A DNA stretch of 64,000 nt, from the NCBI RefSeq assembly GCF_020283565.1, contig NC_060062.1:8283322-8347321 (forward strand), read 5' to 3'. A program made the translations under genes and the position numbers. The notes beneath the pieces are model-generated. The model had not been told where the DNA came from. It was given only the letters and a program-made list of their open reading frames with translations, and searched no databases. Source of the DNA: Trifolium pratense. Its lineage: Eukaryota > Streptophyta > Magnoliopsida > Fabales > Fabaceae. Below are positions 11,997 to 24,100 of this stretch, in pieces. Positions within the stretch are counted from its first letter, which is position 1; each line of letters opens with the position of its first letter.

Positions 11997-14249
11997 TCAG
12001 ATTGAAGAACTTTCATCAGAGTCCTCCATCACATCCTCAGAACCATCCTCAGACTCACTAGCCTCTTCTCCTTCTTGTCCATTTGGCTCACCCTCAGCCA
12101 TCTCAGCAGCTTCCTCAGCCTTGAGTGCCTCAATCACACGGTCTATTTTCAGCTTCCTGGCCTCAAGAGCTCTGCTGGTCTCAGTCAAGTCTGCAATCAT
12201 CTGCTTCCTTGAAAGTACTCCAGCCTGGACAGATGTGCCAACACCTGCTGCAACATTTGTCCCATCCAGCAGTCTCTGCTCAATCACCAACACCCCTTTC
12301 CTTTTGCAAGGAACATCAGAACTTCTTAGTATATCTGGGTGTTGTTCAAGCATAATGTTGCATAGCAGAGTGGGAAAAGCAACTGGTTTCTCAACAGCAT
12401 ATGTTAAAGCATGGCTCAAAGTTTCTTGAAAGACATAAGCTCCATAGTCAAAATTGGCCTTGGTACCCACAGCATAAATGAACTTGCCCAATCCTCTTGC
12501 AATATCACCTGAGTGAGTAGTTGGTACCCAATTATGGGCAGCAATCCTATTTAAAACAGCATAGAATGGTGAGAGGGAAGTTGCAGACAACTTTGCCTTG
12601 CTTGGCCACACTTTAATTTTTCCACCAGTGAGGACCTTGCAGATTTCATTATCTGTGGCTTTCAGAGGAGCCACTTCATCAGAACTTCTTTGGAGATATT
12701 GGTTTATCACAATAGGGGAGAATTGAACACACTTTCCGCGAACAAACACTTGCCTGTATTCAGGACTTGCTGGGTCATTACAGTCTGCAGCCACATTGAT
12801 CAAAAATTCCTTGACAAGCCTGTCATAGCACTTGTCCAAACCAACCACAGTTTTCATCAGACCTGCATACTCAAGAGCTTCTACAACACTAGGACATTCA
12901 AGAATATCATTCTTCAAATTCCTTTCCAGAGCCAACCTCCTATGATATACAAATTTCCATCTTGCAGATCCATTCTCCAGATGGAATGAGACATTATCTA
13001 AGGGAGCATAGGGAACAGTTTGAGGAACCTTCTTCCTTCCTATACTCTTTCTAGATGTGCTGCCAGATGCAGCAACATCTGTCTCAGGTTCAAAATCAGA
13101 ATCACTAGTTGGAGGAGCTTTTCTTTTCTTGGTCTCTGACCTAGGGATCACTTTACTGACAGGTTTTGGAGGTCCATACACAGGCTTTTTACCAGTAGCC
13201 TTTCCAGTCTTAGAGGGTTTGGGAGTTTGGACAGGTGTGTTAGTAGCCTCTACAGCTTTACCAGCCCTACTTCTAGTCCTCCTAGCCACACTAGCTTCAG
13301 AATGTGCAGGAATAGCCTTATCACTAACAGTAGTTTCATTAACAATTATCACCTCAGGAGTTTCATTCACAACTTTATCAGAACCAGCTTCTTTATCAGT
13401 ATCCTTTGGTGGGGGACTCTCATCAGACTCAGAATAGTCCACAAGGTTTTCTTGTGCCAAAGATGTGGTAACATCTGGCACCACATTTGGCGCAGCGCCA
13501 TGTGTTGCAACATTCGGTGCAACATGTGTCTCAGGAGCAGTTTTCTTAATGGACTCATTAGCAACAGGATTATTGGTCTCAGTAGAAGCACCAATATTAT
13601 CATCATCAGCAACAGGGGAGTTAGGAACACTTTTCCCCAAATTTTCAGACACAGTAGGTTTCTCTAAACCTAGGTTTTCAACAGAATTTGGAGCATCAGA
13701 GTTTTGATTAAGTGAGTTCTTACCAGATGTGTCACCATTAACCTCTGCAGCTTTTACGACAGGAGTAGCAACACCACTCGATGGAAGTGGATCAACATGC
13801 AGTTCAGACATTGTAAAACTTCTTCTCGATTCAGTTCGCGATTTCTTGCTCTTCTTCTTCGTTTTCTTAATTGAAGAGGAGGGAGATGAAGGATTTATGC
13901 TCGTTCGTGATAATTTTTCCTTCTTCGCAACTGATTTTCTCCTCATCGTTGGACTTGTGGAAGGTATGGTGGTTAGAGGAACAACATCGATTACCACCTT
14001 TTGTAGTGATGGAGTAGCATCTGACTTTGTTGGTGAAGATTTGACAGAGTTCGACATGATTTGGAATTGAAGTTTTCTGAGAAAAGACAAGGTTGGAGAA
14101 ATGTTGATGCGGAAGATGGATAGTTTTTGAGCGTGAGAGAGAGAATGGATGAGGAGTAATGATAGTGGTTGATGGAGGTTGTGGGAAGTTGAATGAGAAC
14201 TTCCTTGATTTGCGTGTAACTTAAAGTGATGAGAGGTAGTTACACGCAT
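11997..14249 (-). CDS. Env-like ORF2 of the SIRE-type element (750 codons)
   Basis: This ORF lies downstream of pol in the same frame, separated only by the UAG stop and five sense codons, so it is probably made as a readthrough extension of Gag-Pol. The ATG at 14249 is the first after the stop; a second candidate is near residue 65 (MSNSVKSSPTKSD). Residues about 65-400 are low-complexity, rich in Ser, Thr, Pro, Lys and Glu. Residues about 420-640 form a globular region (ARWKFVYHRRLALERN, FLINVAADCNDP, SAKLSATSLSPFYAVLNRI) resembling the 'putative plant transposon protein' domain of plant retroelement accessory ORFs. A short predicted coiled coil (RKQMIADLTETSRALEARKL) precedes a very acidic tail. 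I see no strong membrane segment, so calling it an envelope rests on position only. Its function is unknown. Confidence 0.85.
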   Translation of the reverse strand: MRVTTSHHFKLHANQGSSHSTSHNLHQPLSLLLIHSLSHAQKLSIFRINISPTLSFLRKLQFQIMSNSVKSSPTKSDATPSLQKVVIDVVPLTTIPSTSPTMRRKSVAKKEKLSRTSINPSSPSSSIKKTKKKSKKSRTESRRSFTMSELHVDPLPSSGVATPVVKAAEVNGDTSGKNSLNQNSDAPNSVENLGLEKPTVSENLGKSVPNSPVADDDNIGASTETNNPVANESIKKTAPETHVAPNVATHGAAPNVVPDVTTSLAQENLVDYSESDESPPPKDTDKEAGSDKVVNETPEVIIVNETTVSDKAIPAHSEASVARRTRSRAGKAVEATNTPVQTPKPSKTGKATGKKPVYGPPKPVSKVIPRSETKKRKAPPTSDSDFEPETDVAASGSTSRKSIGRKKVPQTVPYAPLDNVSFHLENGSARWKFVYHRRLALERNLKNDILECPSVVEALEYAGLMKTVVGLDKCYDRLVKEFLINVAADCNDPASPEYRQVFVRGKCVQFSPIVINQYLQRSSDEVAPLKATDNEICKVLTGGKIKVWPSKAKLSATSLSPFYAVLNRIAAHNWVPTTHSGDIARGLGKFIYAVGTKANFDYGAYVFQETLSHALTYAVEKPVAFPTLLCNIMLEQHPDILRSSDVPCKRKGVLVIEQRLLDGTNVAAGVGTSVQAGVLSRKQMIADLTETSRALEARKLKIDRVIEALKAEEAAEMAEGEPNGQEGEEASESEDGSEDVMEDSDESSSI

Positions 14250-14270
14250 TGCCTGCTGTAACTGCTATTT
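14250..14270 (-). promoter_or_regulatory. Stop-codon readthrough signal between pol and ORF2
   Basis: On the - strand pol ends AAA TAG CAG TTA and the frame continues CAG CAG GCA to the ATG of ORF2. UAG followed by CAR-YYA is the known efficient readthrough context in plants, first defined in tobamoviruses. The soybean SIRE1 element is reported to express its env-like protein by stop suppression. The frame relation is exact here: 15 bases between the stop and the ATG. Confidence 0.9.
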
Positions 14271-17200
14271 GTCTTCAAAAAGGCAAATTCCAAGTTTGCC
14301 TCTTAAATTTTCAAATTGACTTGCATCCAACGCTTTAGTAAAAATGTCTGCTAATTGTTCTTCCGATGCAATATGCTCAAGTGTAACAATTTTTTCTTCT
14401 ACAAGCTCCCTTATAAAATGATGACGGATATCAATGTGCTTAGTCCTACTATGTTGAATAGGATTTTTAGAAATGTTTATAGCACTCAGATTGTCACAGT
14501 AAAGTGTCATGACATCTTGCTCCACACTATACTCTTTCAACATTTGTCTCATCCATAACAATTGAGAGCAACTACTCCCAGCTGCTATATATTCTGCCTC
14601 AGCTGTTGATAGAGACACACTATTTTGCTTCTTACTAAACCAAGATACTAGATTGTTTCCCAAGAAGAAACAAGCACCAGAGGTGCTCTTTCTATCATCA
14701 GCACTTCCAGCCCAATCTGCATCACAATATCCAATTAAGGTAGAATCATTACCATGAGTGTATAGAATACCATAGCCACATGTTCCATTGACATATTTGA
14801 AGATCCTCTTTACTTGAGTCAGATGACTCATCTTAGGCTCAGATTGGTATCTAGCACAAACACCAACTGCAAACATGATATCAGGCCTGCTAGCTGTGAG
14901 ATATAGTAAGCTCCCAATCATACTTCTATAGAGACTTTGATCCACATCAACCCCTTTCTCATCTTTGGTGAGCTTCAAGTGTGTAGGTGCAGGTGTCCTT
15001 TTGTGACTGCCACCTTCCATACCAAATTTCTTCACAATGTTTCTTGCATATTTTTCTTGAGAGATAAATATAGTGTCTTCCATTTGTTTGACCTGAAGAC
15101 CTAAAAAATAAGTTAGCTCACCTACAAGACTCATTTCAAATTCAGATTGCATTTGATGCACAAAATGTTCCACCATTTGTCGCGACATTCCACCAAATAC
15201 AATATCATCCACATATATCTGAGCTATCATTAGCTTCCCTTTTTCTTCTCTTACAAACAGGGTTTTATCATTACCACCCTTCTTGTATCCATGGCTGACA
15301 AGAAATTCAGTCAATCTTTCATACCATGCTCTAGGAGCTTGTTTCAATCCATAAAGTGCTTTCTTTAGTTTGTAAACATGGTTAGGAAAGCTTGGATCTA
15401 CAAACCCTTTTGGTTGCTCAACATATACCTCTTCATTTAGATAGCCATTTAGGAATGCACTTTTTACATCCATTTGATATAGCTTGAATTTCAAAATGCA
15501 TGCCACAGCCAAGAGTAATCTTATGGACTCCAAGCGAGCAACTGGAGCAAAAGTCTCATCAAAATCTACTCCTTCTATCTGGGTGTATCCTTGTGCTACA
15601 AGTCTGGCTTTATTTCTAGTAATATCACCATTTTCATCAGTTTTGTTCTTGTACACCCACTTTGTACCAATAACATTTATACCATCTGGTCTAGGTACTA
15701 GATCCCATACCTCACTTCTTTTGAACTGAGTTAGTTCCTCCTGCATAGCATTGATCCAGTATTCATCAGTCAAAGCTTCTTTAACATTCTTTGGTTCAAT
15801 CTTTGATATGAAACATGAATTGGAGATTGCTTCTTTTGATCTTCTTGTTGCAATTCCTTGATTTGGATTTCCAATGACAAGTTCCAGAGGATGATTCTTC
15901 TGTGTTCTAGTAGATGGTCCCTTGTTTGGTCTAGGAACCTCTGTAGCAGACTCAGAATGTTGATCAGGTTCAGGTTCAGTTTGATCTTCATCAGGTGTTG
16001 GGACAGGTGTTATGACATCTGTCTCTTCAGCTGGATCTGCACTTGTTGTATCACTGTCATCAACAACAACATTAATTGATTCCATCATAGTTCTTGTTCT
16101 GGAGTTAAAAACCCTGTACGCTCTGCTGTTGGTTGAGTAACCTAAAAATATCCCCTCATCACTTTTGGGATCCAATTTTCTCCTAGGTTCTCTATCTGCC
16201 AGAATGTAACATTTTGACCCAAACACATGGAAGTACTTCACAGTAGGCTTCCTATTCTTCCATAGTTCATACAATGTTGTAGCAGTACCTTTCCTTAATG
16301 TTACACTATTGTGAATGTAACATGCTGTATTCATGGCTTCAGCCCAGAACTTGTAAGGAACATTTTTGGCATGCAACATTACTCTAGCAGATTCTTGTAA
16401 GGTTCTATTCTTTCTTTCAACCACACCATTTTGTTGAGGTGTAATTGGTGAAGAGAATTCATGAATTATTCCTTCAGCAGCACAAAAATCAGCAAATTTG
16501 GAGTTTTCAAATTCCTTACCATGGTCACTTCTGATTCTTACAATACCACAGTCTTTCTCTTTTTGAAGTTGTATACAAAGATTTTTGAATTCTTCAAAAG
16601 TCTCAGATTTTTCCCTAATGAAATTCACCCAAGTATACCTAGAGAAGTCATCAACAATAACAAGAACATATTTCTTACCTCCAAGACTCTCCACTTGTAT
16701 GGGCCCCATCAGATCCATGTGTAGTAACTCAAGAACTTTAGAAGTGGACAAGTGTTGCAACTTCTGGTGCGACACTTTGGTTTGCTTCCCAATCTGACAT
16801 TCACCACAGATATTACCTTCTTGTATTTGTAAACTTGGTAGTCCTCTGACAGCTTCTTCTGATATGACTCTCTTCATGCTCTTCAGGTTAAGGTGTCCTA
16901 ATTTTTGATGCCACAGCTTAACCTCTTCATTTTTAGTTAAGAGACATGTAGATACAATAGCTTCTTCAAGAGGAGTCCACAAGTAGCAATTGTCCTTTGA
17001 TCTAACACCCTTCATAAGGATGTTTCCTTCATTATTGCTGACTAGACATTCATTTTTTGTAAAGTTGACTCTCATGCCTTGATCACATAGTTGGCTTATA
17101 CTAATTAGATTGGCAGTTAGGCCTTTTACAAGGAGAACATTTTCAAGTTTTGGTAGACCATTCTCAATCAGTCTTCCAATACCTTTGATTTCCCCCTTTG

Positions 17201-19202
17201 CTCCATCTCCAAATGTCACAAAGCTTGTGGCATAGGATTTTACCTCTTTCAAATACTTTTCAACACCAGTCATGTGTCTGGAACAACCACTATCAAAGTA
17301 CCAATCTTCTTTTGATGATGCTCTGAGAGATGTATGAGCAATCAAACTTTTCCCACTGCTTTCAGCTGTATACTCCTTGGTATTTGTTGTATCATCTTTT
17401 TGCTTCCATTCCATCTTTGTGATGGTTTGATCAGATTCTTGTGGAGTTTCACTTGGATAACCATACAGTTTGTAGCAATAAGGCCTTATGTGCCCCTTTC
17501 TTCCACAGTGATGACATCTCCATGAATGGTACCTGCTTCTTGGTCTAGGTATAAACCTAGGTCTCTGCCATCTTTGCTGATGTGGTGCCACATGTGGCAA
17601 CACTTGTCTCTGCTGTCTAGGAGACAGGTGTGGCGACATCCTGTCATGCATTTTTGGAGGTGGTTGTTTCCTTATCTCAGGCATATATTTCCCCTCTTTG
17701 TTGTAATCCATAATCCTATTAACATTTTTGTATTCATACCCAATACCAGTTTTGGATTTGCTAGGAACTGGCAGAGTTTCCAGGATTTCATCTAGATCAC
17801 TTCCTTTGAATAGCCTAAGAACATGCTTCTTTAAATTCTCAAGATGAGAGTTTAATTCAGTTACCTCTTCATTTAGATGGGCTATTTCAGTTAGTTGTTT
17901 GATCTTGTCAGCTTCTAAGTTGATGATAGTTGCCTTCTGTTCCTCAATGATCTTTAAACTATCTTCCCATTTAGTACTGAATTCAGAGATTCTTGACATA
18001 TTAGCAGCTCTCTCAGTTTCCAACTTAGTGATTGTTTCTTTTTGTTCTTCAGAGACTCTGCAGACTTCTGCACTCTTCAGACACAGCTTTTTATATGATT
18101 CAGCAAGTTCATCAAAGGTCAGTTCTTCTTCACAGGATTCAGTGTCAGATGTGCAAACACTTGTCAATACATGTATAGCCTTTGCAGTATCAGTTTCTCC
18201 TTCAGAATCTTCATCTGACCAAGTTACAGTTAACCCCTTCTTTTGTTTCTTCAGAAAGGTACCACATTCACTTCTAATGTGACCAAACCCCTCACATTCA
18301 TGGCATTGAACACCTTTATTTGGAGCTGATTTTTCATCTGTCACAGGTTTTCTGAAGTTCCTGTAAGTGTTGCGCCCAATGTCAGCTGCACCTGTCTTAG
18401 GGCGTTTGTCCATTCTCTTCAGTACTTTATTAAATTGTTTTCCCAAAAGAACCATTGCATCAGAGATGCTTTGTTCAGACTCTGTGTCACTCAGTTGATC
18501 TTCTTCCTCAGCATTTGAAACAAAGGCAATACTTTTGTTTTTCTTATCCATCTTTTCATTTGCAGCTACCTCATAAGTTTGTAGTGAACCAACCAATTCA
18601 TCTAGCTTCATATCTGTGATATCCTTTGCTTCTTCTATAGCTGTGACTTTCATGTCAAACTTCTTAGGTAGAGACCTGAGCATTTTTCTTACCAGCTTTT
18701 CTTCAGGTATCTTTTCACCCAAGGCATCAAATTGATTGTCAAAGTCAAGTATGGTCATGTGAAAATCCTGAATGGTTTCATCATCATTCATTCTAAGATT
18801 CTCAAACTTAGTTGTTAGGAGTTGTAGCTTAGACAGCTTCACTTTAGAGGTACCTTCATGAACAGTCTCAAGAATTGTCCAAGCTTCCTTAGCACAGACA
18901 CACTTTTTGATGAGTCTGAATATGTGCTTGTCAACACCATTATATAGTGCATACAATGCTTTTGAGTTTGCAAGAGCAAGCTCATCTTCTTCTTTGGACC
19001 ATTCTTCAGCAGATTTCAACTCAAGAGTTGGTTTACCATCTTTGTCCATCTTCACAGGTGGAGTCCATCCTCTCAGAATTGCCTTCCATGTCTTGCTATC
19101 AATTTGTTTTAGGAAGGCCATCATGCGGGACTTCCAATAGTCATAGTTTGAAGCGCCAACCAAGAGAGGTGGTCTGGTAACAAAACCTCCTTCTTTGTCC
19201 AT
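14265..19202 (-). CDS. Copia Gag-Pol polyprotein (1645 residues)
   Basis: Single intact ORF starting [16 protein letters not shown], 70 bases inside the 5' LTR boundary. Gag (about 1-600) has a Copia-type N-terminal domain and two zinc knuckles, [14 protein letters not shown] near residue 300 and [14 protein letters not shown] near 563, with a coiled-coil-like stretch between them. Protease has its DSG at about residue 637 ([13 protein letters not shown]). Integrase has the HHCC zinc-binding segment ([18 protein letters not shown]) and catalytic D about 830, D about 893 and E about 929, which gives the D,D-35-E spacing. Reverse transcriptase has YVDD at about 1330-1333. RNase H has [24 protein letters not shown] and ends with LADIFTKAL. 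The order PR-INT-RT-RH is Copia. It stops at UAG (14265-14267) in a readthrough context. No frameshift or premature stop was seen. Confidence 0.97.
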   Translation of the reverse strand: MDKEGGFVTRPPLLVGASNYDYWKSRMMAFLKQIDSKTWKAILRGWTPPVKMDKDGKPTLELKSAEEWSKEEDELALANSKALYALYNGVDKHIFRLIKKCVCAKEAWTILETVHEGTSKVKLSKLQLLTTKFENLRMNDDETIQDFHMTILDFDNQFDALGEKIPEEKLVRKMLRSLPKKFDMKVTAIEEAKDITDMKLDELVGSLQTYEVAANEKMDKKNKSIAFVSNAEEEDQLSDTESEQSISDAMVLLGKQFNKVLKRMDKRPKTGAADIGRNTYRNFRKPVTDEKSAPNKGVQCHECEGFGHIRSECGTFLKKQKKGLTVTWSDEDSEGETDTAKAIHVLTSVCTSDTESCEEELTFDELAESYKKLCLKSAEVCRVSEEQKETITKLETERAANMSRISEFSTKWEDSLKIIEEQKATIINLEADKIKQLTEIAHLNEEVTELNSHLENLKKHVLRLFKGSDLDEILETLPVPSKSKTGIGYEYKNVNRIMDYNKEGKYMPEIRKQPPPKMHDRMSPHLSPRQQRQVLPHVAPHQQRWQRPRFIPRPRSRYHSWRCHHCGRKGHIRPYCYKLYGYPSETPQESDQTITKMEWKQKDDTTNTKEYTAESSGKSLIAHTSLRASSKEDWYFDSGCSRHMTGVEKYLKEVKSYATSFVTFGDGAKGEIKGIGRLIENGLPKLENVLLVKGLTANLISISQLCDQGMRVNFTKNECLVSNNEGNILMKGVRSKDNCYLWTPLEEAIVSTCLLTKNEEVKLWHQKLGHLNLKSMKRVISEEAVRGLPSLQIQEGNICGECQIGKQTKVSHQKLQHLSTSKVLELLHMDLMGPIQVESLGGKKYVLVIVDDFSRYTWVNFIREKSETFEEFKNLCIQLQKEKDCGIVRIRSDHGKEFENSKFADFCAAEGIIHEFSSPITPQQNGVVERKNRTLQESARVMLHAKNVPYKFWAEAMNTACYIHNSVTLRKGTATTLYELWKNRKPTVKYFHVFGSKCYILADREPRRKLDPKSDEGIFLGYSTNSRAYRVFNSRTRTMMESINVVVDDSDTTSADPAEETDVITPVPTPDEDQTEPEPDQHSESATEVPRPNKGPSTRTQKNHPLELVIGNPNQGIATRRSKEAISNSCFISKIEPKNVKEALTDEYWINAMQEELTQFKRSEVWDLVPRPDGINVIGTKWVYKNKTDENGDITRNKARLVAQGYTQIEGVDFDETFAPVARLESIRLLLAVACILKFKLYQMDVKSAFLNGYLNEEVYVEQPKGFVDPSFPNHVYKLKKALYGLKQAPRAWYERLTEFLVSHGYKKGGNDKTLFVREEKGKLMIAQIYVDDIVFGGMSRQMVEHFVHQMQSEFEMSLVGELTYFLGLQVKQMEDTIFISQEKYARNIVKKFGMEGGSHKRTPAPTHLKLTKDEKGVDVDQSLYRSMIGSLLYLTASRPDIMFAVGVCARYQSEPKMSHLTQVKRIFKYVNGTCGYGILYTHGNDSTLIGYCDADWAGSADDRKSTSGACFFLGNNLVSWFSKKQNSVSLSTAEAEYIAAGSSCSQLLWMRQMLKEYSVEQDVMTLYCDNLSAINISKNPIQHSRTKHIDIRHHFIRELVEEKIVTLEHIASEEQLADIFTKALDASQFENLRGKLGICLFEDK

Positions 19203-19252
19203 CCTTGCCAGAAACGATTTTCCCTGGAGCTCACCCTAAAATTCAGAACAGG

Positions 19253-19270
19253 GTGCCTGCTCTGATGCCA
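19253..19270 (-). other. Primer-binding site of the Copia element
   Basis: On the - strand the sequence TGGCATCAGAGCAGG begins two bases after the 5' LTR. It matches the initiator Met-tRNA-type site of plant Copia elements (TGGTATCAGAGC) with one difference. Confidence 0.88.
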
Positions 19271-19272
19271 AT

Positions 19273-20314
19273 TGAAATTCCTGGCACACAGTGGACAGGT
19301 GTTGCTCAAGATGTAGCAACACTTGTCTGTTGTAGACAGATGTTGTCACAGGTGCGCCAACACTTGTCTATAAACAGAGTAAATAACATAAAACGATACA
19401 AACAGTAAAGTAAATAACACACGAGAGTTGTTAACCCAGTTCAGCCTAAAGCCTACTCTGGGGGATACCAATCCAGGAATGAAGTCCACTATCAGCAGTA
19501 TTACTTCGAAGCTAAACTCACCCGTTTACAACTTCTCACTTAATCACTACCCAATGACCCTTCTACCTAGGAACTCCTAGATATGAGACCCCGTCCCAAT
19601 TCCCACCTTAGCAACACAGACAGCGTTGCTATTCAACTCAGACGATTACAACGATTGGAGACACACTCCTAAAAACTAGGATTCACTCTTGCTTAAAAGC
19701 TTGCGAGTAAACCACACAACACAATAGAACAATCTCCGTACTTCAAAGCTTAGGAGAAGTTCACACTTACAACTCAATAACACTCAGGTCCTAAGCTTGC
19801 ATCAATGAGACACAAGATAGGCTCACAATTAACACTCTAAAATCCCTAAAACACACGCTTTGTAAGAACACGATTTTAGATGCTTGAAACCATATGCTTG
19901 CCTTCGTATTTATAGTAGTAGAACGACTTGGGCTTCAAGACAAAATTAGGGCTTCTAGAATTGCGGCAGTAGTGATATATTTTTGAAACCAATAGTTATA
20001 TTTTTGAAACCGCAAAAATATATTTTCCAAAAATATAATTCCTTTGGAAAATAAAACTAGGGTTTCGGCTGCCTCCTGAAACACATTAAACACGTGCGCC
20101 TTCCTCTGTAAGAAACCTTGACATAATTCTTCAAACAGATCTTCAAAAGATTGAGTAGAAAATAAAAACATCCAGCTGGCGCGCGCAGAACAGAGTCAGG
20201 TGTTGTTCCAAAGTGTCACAACATTTGTCACAACACTTGGGGTCAGCACACTTGTCTCAACACTTGGCTGAAATATGTTTTTGCAAAATGTAGCCAATCA
20301 TACAAAACCCAACA
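19273..20314 (-). repeat. 5' LTR of the Copia element
   Basis: 1,042 bp, same ends as the other LTR, followed by the target duplication gatat at 20315-20319. The element's own promoter should lie here; I did not place a transcription start. Confidence 0.97.
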
Positions 20315-20319
20315 GATAT

Positions 20320-20800
20320 TTATAAATATCCGCAGATACCTTAAAATTTATAGATTATCCGTTTAATGAATACCTATATTGATACGGAGGACACTGATAT
20401 CATATTATTCACTTACATGGATATCCATTTACACTAATATTACCTCCGTTGTAAATTTCAACTCTTTAAATTTTTAAGGATTTGTTTACTTGGTGAAAAT
20501 ATTTTCCATTTTCATTTTCTAAAATATGTATTTATTTTAGCTTCCTAATAAAAAAATGTACATAGGTCCGTTTAGCTTATTTTTCAGCTTATGCAAACAG
20601 CTTATGTAATATAAATTAGGTTTATGCTATTTTATAAGTTCTCACCGGTGAAAATTGTATTTTTATAAGCTATTTTATCATAAACTAACTTAAAATAATA
20701 CATAAAAATTTATTTATTTGTCTAAACTCAAAAATAAGTTAATCCAACGTGTCCATAATTGTTCGGTTCAATTATTAGACGGGGCTTTTTTTCTTCTTTC

Positions 20801-20861
<61 letters not shown>

Positions 20862-21049
20862 TTGGTTTTTATCATCGGTATCCGACCTAATAAATTGTTT
20901 AATCTGATTCAGGGTCAACTCTAACATCAAGATTCTCGATCGCAGTTGCGGTGATCAACTCCGGTCTTCCCACCAAATTCAGCTCCGATCAAGACCACCT
21001 CTCTCTAATTTGATATTTTTATCTTTCGCTGCAGAATTAAATAACGACA
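20320..21049. other. Intergenic between Copia element and SCPL-C
   Basis: Holds the right half of the older AT-rich repeat split by the Copia insertion (to about 20450), a remnant with small foldbacks (about 20570-20760; ttcagcttatgcaaacagc) and a pure ATT microsatellite at 20804-20861. No gene seen. Confidence 0.6.
20804..20861. repeat. (ATT)n microsatellite
   Basis: About 19 perfect ATT units about 330 bases upstream of SCPL-C. Confidence 0.95.
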
Positions 21050-21054
21050 CGTTT

Positions 21055-21110
21055 AAGTTCAATCATTTTTTATATTTTATAGAACCAACGTGCTTCATCA
21101 ATCATCACAA
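21055..21110 (+). promoter_or_regulatory. Conserved SCPL core promoter (gene C)
   Basis: Same TATA-like block as in B, E and F (tttttatattttatagaa near 21066, then caacgtgcttc). A longer A-rich stretch separates it from the ATG. Confidence 0.5.
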
Positions 21111-21194
21111 ATTTTTTTTATTTAACAAAAAAAAACTCATTATCAACAACAAGAACATTTATAGACACAGAGAAATTAGTTGAAGTTTGCAAAG

Positions 21195-24100
21195 ATGAAG
21201 ATGATGGTTACTCATTCTCATAATTCAATTCATCGTTGTTGTCAGATTCTACTTGCTCTTCTGCTTTTCAGTTTGCAGATATTATTAACTCACATCGAAG
21301 CTTATGGCTCAAAGGTTGAAGTTCTTCCTGGTTTTGAAGGGCCTCTTCCATTTGAGCTTGAAACAGGGTCAGCAATCTTAATCATTCCATTTTCTATTTC
21401 TTTATTTTTTTTATGAATTTTTTTATTTCAATTTCACCTTAACTATTGTAGGATATGAAATTTTAATTTGTATAGGTTGATATTTTTAGTATATACTACA
21501 ACTCATTTTTAGAAACTTTGCCAGATGAATTAAATAAGCTAATGACTCTTGATTTGGGTGTATATTTTTTAGGCTTAATCGCAGTTTTGGCCCCCAAGTT
21601 TTACAATTATGCGATTTTGGTCCCTCAAGTTTCAATTGTGCGATTTTAACCCTCTAAGTTTGATAATTGTGCGATTTTGGCCCCCCAAGTTTCAATTGTG
21701 CAATTTTAGCCCCCAAGTTTACCCCTTTTTGCATTTGCTAGCCCCTCGTTGACTTTTTGACTAAAAATTGCTTATGTGACATTTTTTTTAAAAAAAGTTT
21801 TAAAAAGAAATAAACATATTAATTTTTAAAAGGTTTAATCATTATTGTTTTTCAAATAAAATAGTTTGTAAATTTTTTTAAATAAAATATATTTTTAAAA
21901 TATGTTTTAAATTTTTTTAAATAAAATAAATTTTTTTAAAAAAAATTTTATGGATTTAATAAAATTGTTAATTATTATAATTACTAGTATGTTGCTTTGT
22001 TATATTAATTATGCAATAATATCTCTCCACATTAATAAAATTTTATTGGATGTGCCCCTTAAGCTTAACTCAGTTGATAGAGTTCGAATCAGAGATTCCC
22101 AACTTATTCACCTCAATGTTAGAATTTTTAGCCACTAGACATAGCTACTTGACCGGAAAATAATTGATTGGATGCATGTGCAAAACTATTTTAAATAATT
22201 ATTTTATTTTGTCAGCACATGCCAATTAAATTATTTTTTGTCTAGTAGCTTAGTGGCATCTTAAGTGAATAAATGGAGAGTCCTGAGTTCAAAATGGTTG
22301 TGTGTAGTGGCAGATCCACCGCCCGGGCAGCCGGGGTACTTGCCCAGGCTCTGGTAAAAAAAATTGGTATTTTAGGGGTTAGTTTAGGGCATTGAGATTT
22401 TTAGGGGTTAGCATAGGGTAAAACTGATATTTTTTTTTATTCAAAAACTCAGATTTTTTTGTGCAAAACTGAGATTTTTGTTTAAAACTGAGATTTTGCC
22501 CAGGCTTTATAAATTTTTTGGCTCCGCCACTAACTGTGTGATAAGTAATGTAGTTGTGTTACAATTGATAGGTATGTGGGATTGGGGGAAACAGATGATG
22601 ACATGCAAGTATTCTATTATTTTATCAAATCAGAGAATAATCCTCAGAAAGATCCTCTTATGCTTTGGTTAACTGGTGGTCCTGGATGTTCTTCGTTTTC
22701 TGGCCTTGTCTATCAAATAGGTAATTTTCAAATCATAACTTCATTTTTATTTTTGTGATTCTTGTTTTGACACTTCATTAGTTCCGTTAGTTACAAAGTA
22801 TTGTTTTGCTAGTCACAAAGTTCTCTCTCTTAACATTTTGATTGTAATTCTTTTATGAATAGAAAACACTGAAAATCAATAAAATACTTATTATGATTGA
22901 TTGATCTATTCTGTTTCTTTTAAATGTTTAGCTAGTTAGTTAATTAGAAAATTTGTTAATTGGTTAGCTAGTGGTTGAGTTAGACAGATATAGGGGAAAT
23001 AATTAAATTTAGGGAAAATTATGCCTGATGTTCCACTTGGGTTGGCCTAGTGGTGTTGGCTTGGGTCCTTAGAGTATGCTCCTCTCAAGGTCTCAGGTTT
23101 GATTCCCTCTGGGGCCAATTTCGGTGGGCTAGTCCATACAGAGCAAAAAACTCTGGATTGGTTCCCTCGAATTAGTCGGTCCTAAGACCGGATACTGAGT
23201 TTTAGAAAAAAAGAAGTTATTTTTTTTCTTTCTCGAGTTGGTCCTTTATGTTACATTTTGTTTGCATGATTAGCCTTTAAGTTATGATCCTAATGCATTG
23301 TTGTGTTTTATGTTACTTACATTTCATGACTATGTGAACCACAACTTTTGTTCAACAACAAAACTCAGGTGTCTTTTCATCACGCCACCCACTATTGATG
23401 AAGGACTCCTGTTCTGGGTTCTTGAAATCTAACTATTTCAACTGAATGAAGACAATGTTGTGAAAAAATAGGTTATCCGATTCTAACATGTGTTGGTGTC
23501 GGACACTGACACTGAGTACCGACACGTCATGCACCAGACACACCTTAAATCCAAAGTGTAGGTAATATACATAGTCTACAAATAGAGATGAATGATTAGA
23601 CAAGGCATTATCTTGTTATTTGTATAGACTTGGGGCCTTTTACGCAAGTTGAAGATTCTATCATGTTCAGATTTTTATTGTACTTCAGATAAGAAAATTA
23701 TGTTTTGTGACCATATGATCCAAATTAATCAAAACAAATAAACAAAAAAGAAACAAGCTTATGCACACAAAGAACATGGGACATCATGTAGTTCAGTTTC
23801 TATGTTGTCGATGAAGAAGAGAGTAACATGATTCTCAACTCTAGTTAGATCCCAGATATTTGGTTGGATGCAGAGTTTTATGTTAGATAGTGAAGGTTTT
23901 TTTTTTTTTTTTGGAATTTAGAGAATTTTATCATTTTCATAAGAATGAACAAGATATTATAAAATTCTACACAATGTAGTGAGCACCTGCCATAATGCCC
24001 ATCTCTGGCAGGGGCGGATCTAGTGTGCAACCAGAGGGTGCACCTGCACACCCTGAAATTTGAGAAATTACACATGATACCCTGTATTATTTCTACTTTG

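Larger units (their letters stand above)
10118..20314 (-). mobile_element. Complete Copia LTR retrotransposon, SIRE/Maximus type (10,197 bp)
   Basis: Full-length element in - orientation. Each LTR is 1,042 bp, starts tgaaattcc and ends acccaaca on the + strand, and the element is flanked by the perfect 5-bp duplication gatat (10113-10117 and 20315-20319). A Met-tRNA-type primer-binding site follows the 5' LTR and a purine tract precedes the 3' LTR. The internal region carries a 1645-codon gag-pol and an in-frame 750-codon env-like ORF. Long LTRs, a fused gag-pol and an extra ORF behind pol are the hallmarks of the SIRE/Maximus lineage. I noticed a single LTR difference (C at about 10471 against T at about 19626). 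Intact ORFs and near-identical LTRs indicate a very recent, possibly active copy. Confidence 0.97.
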
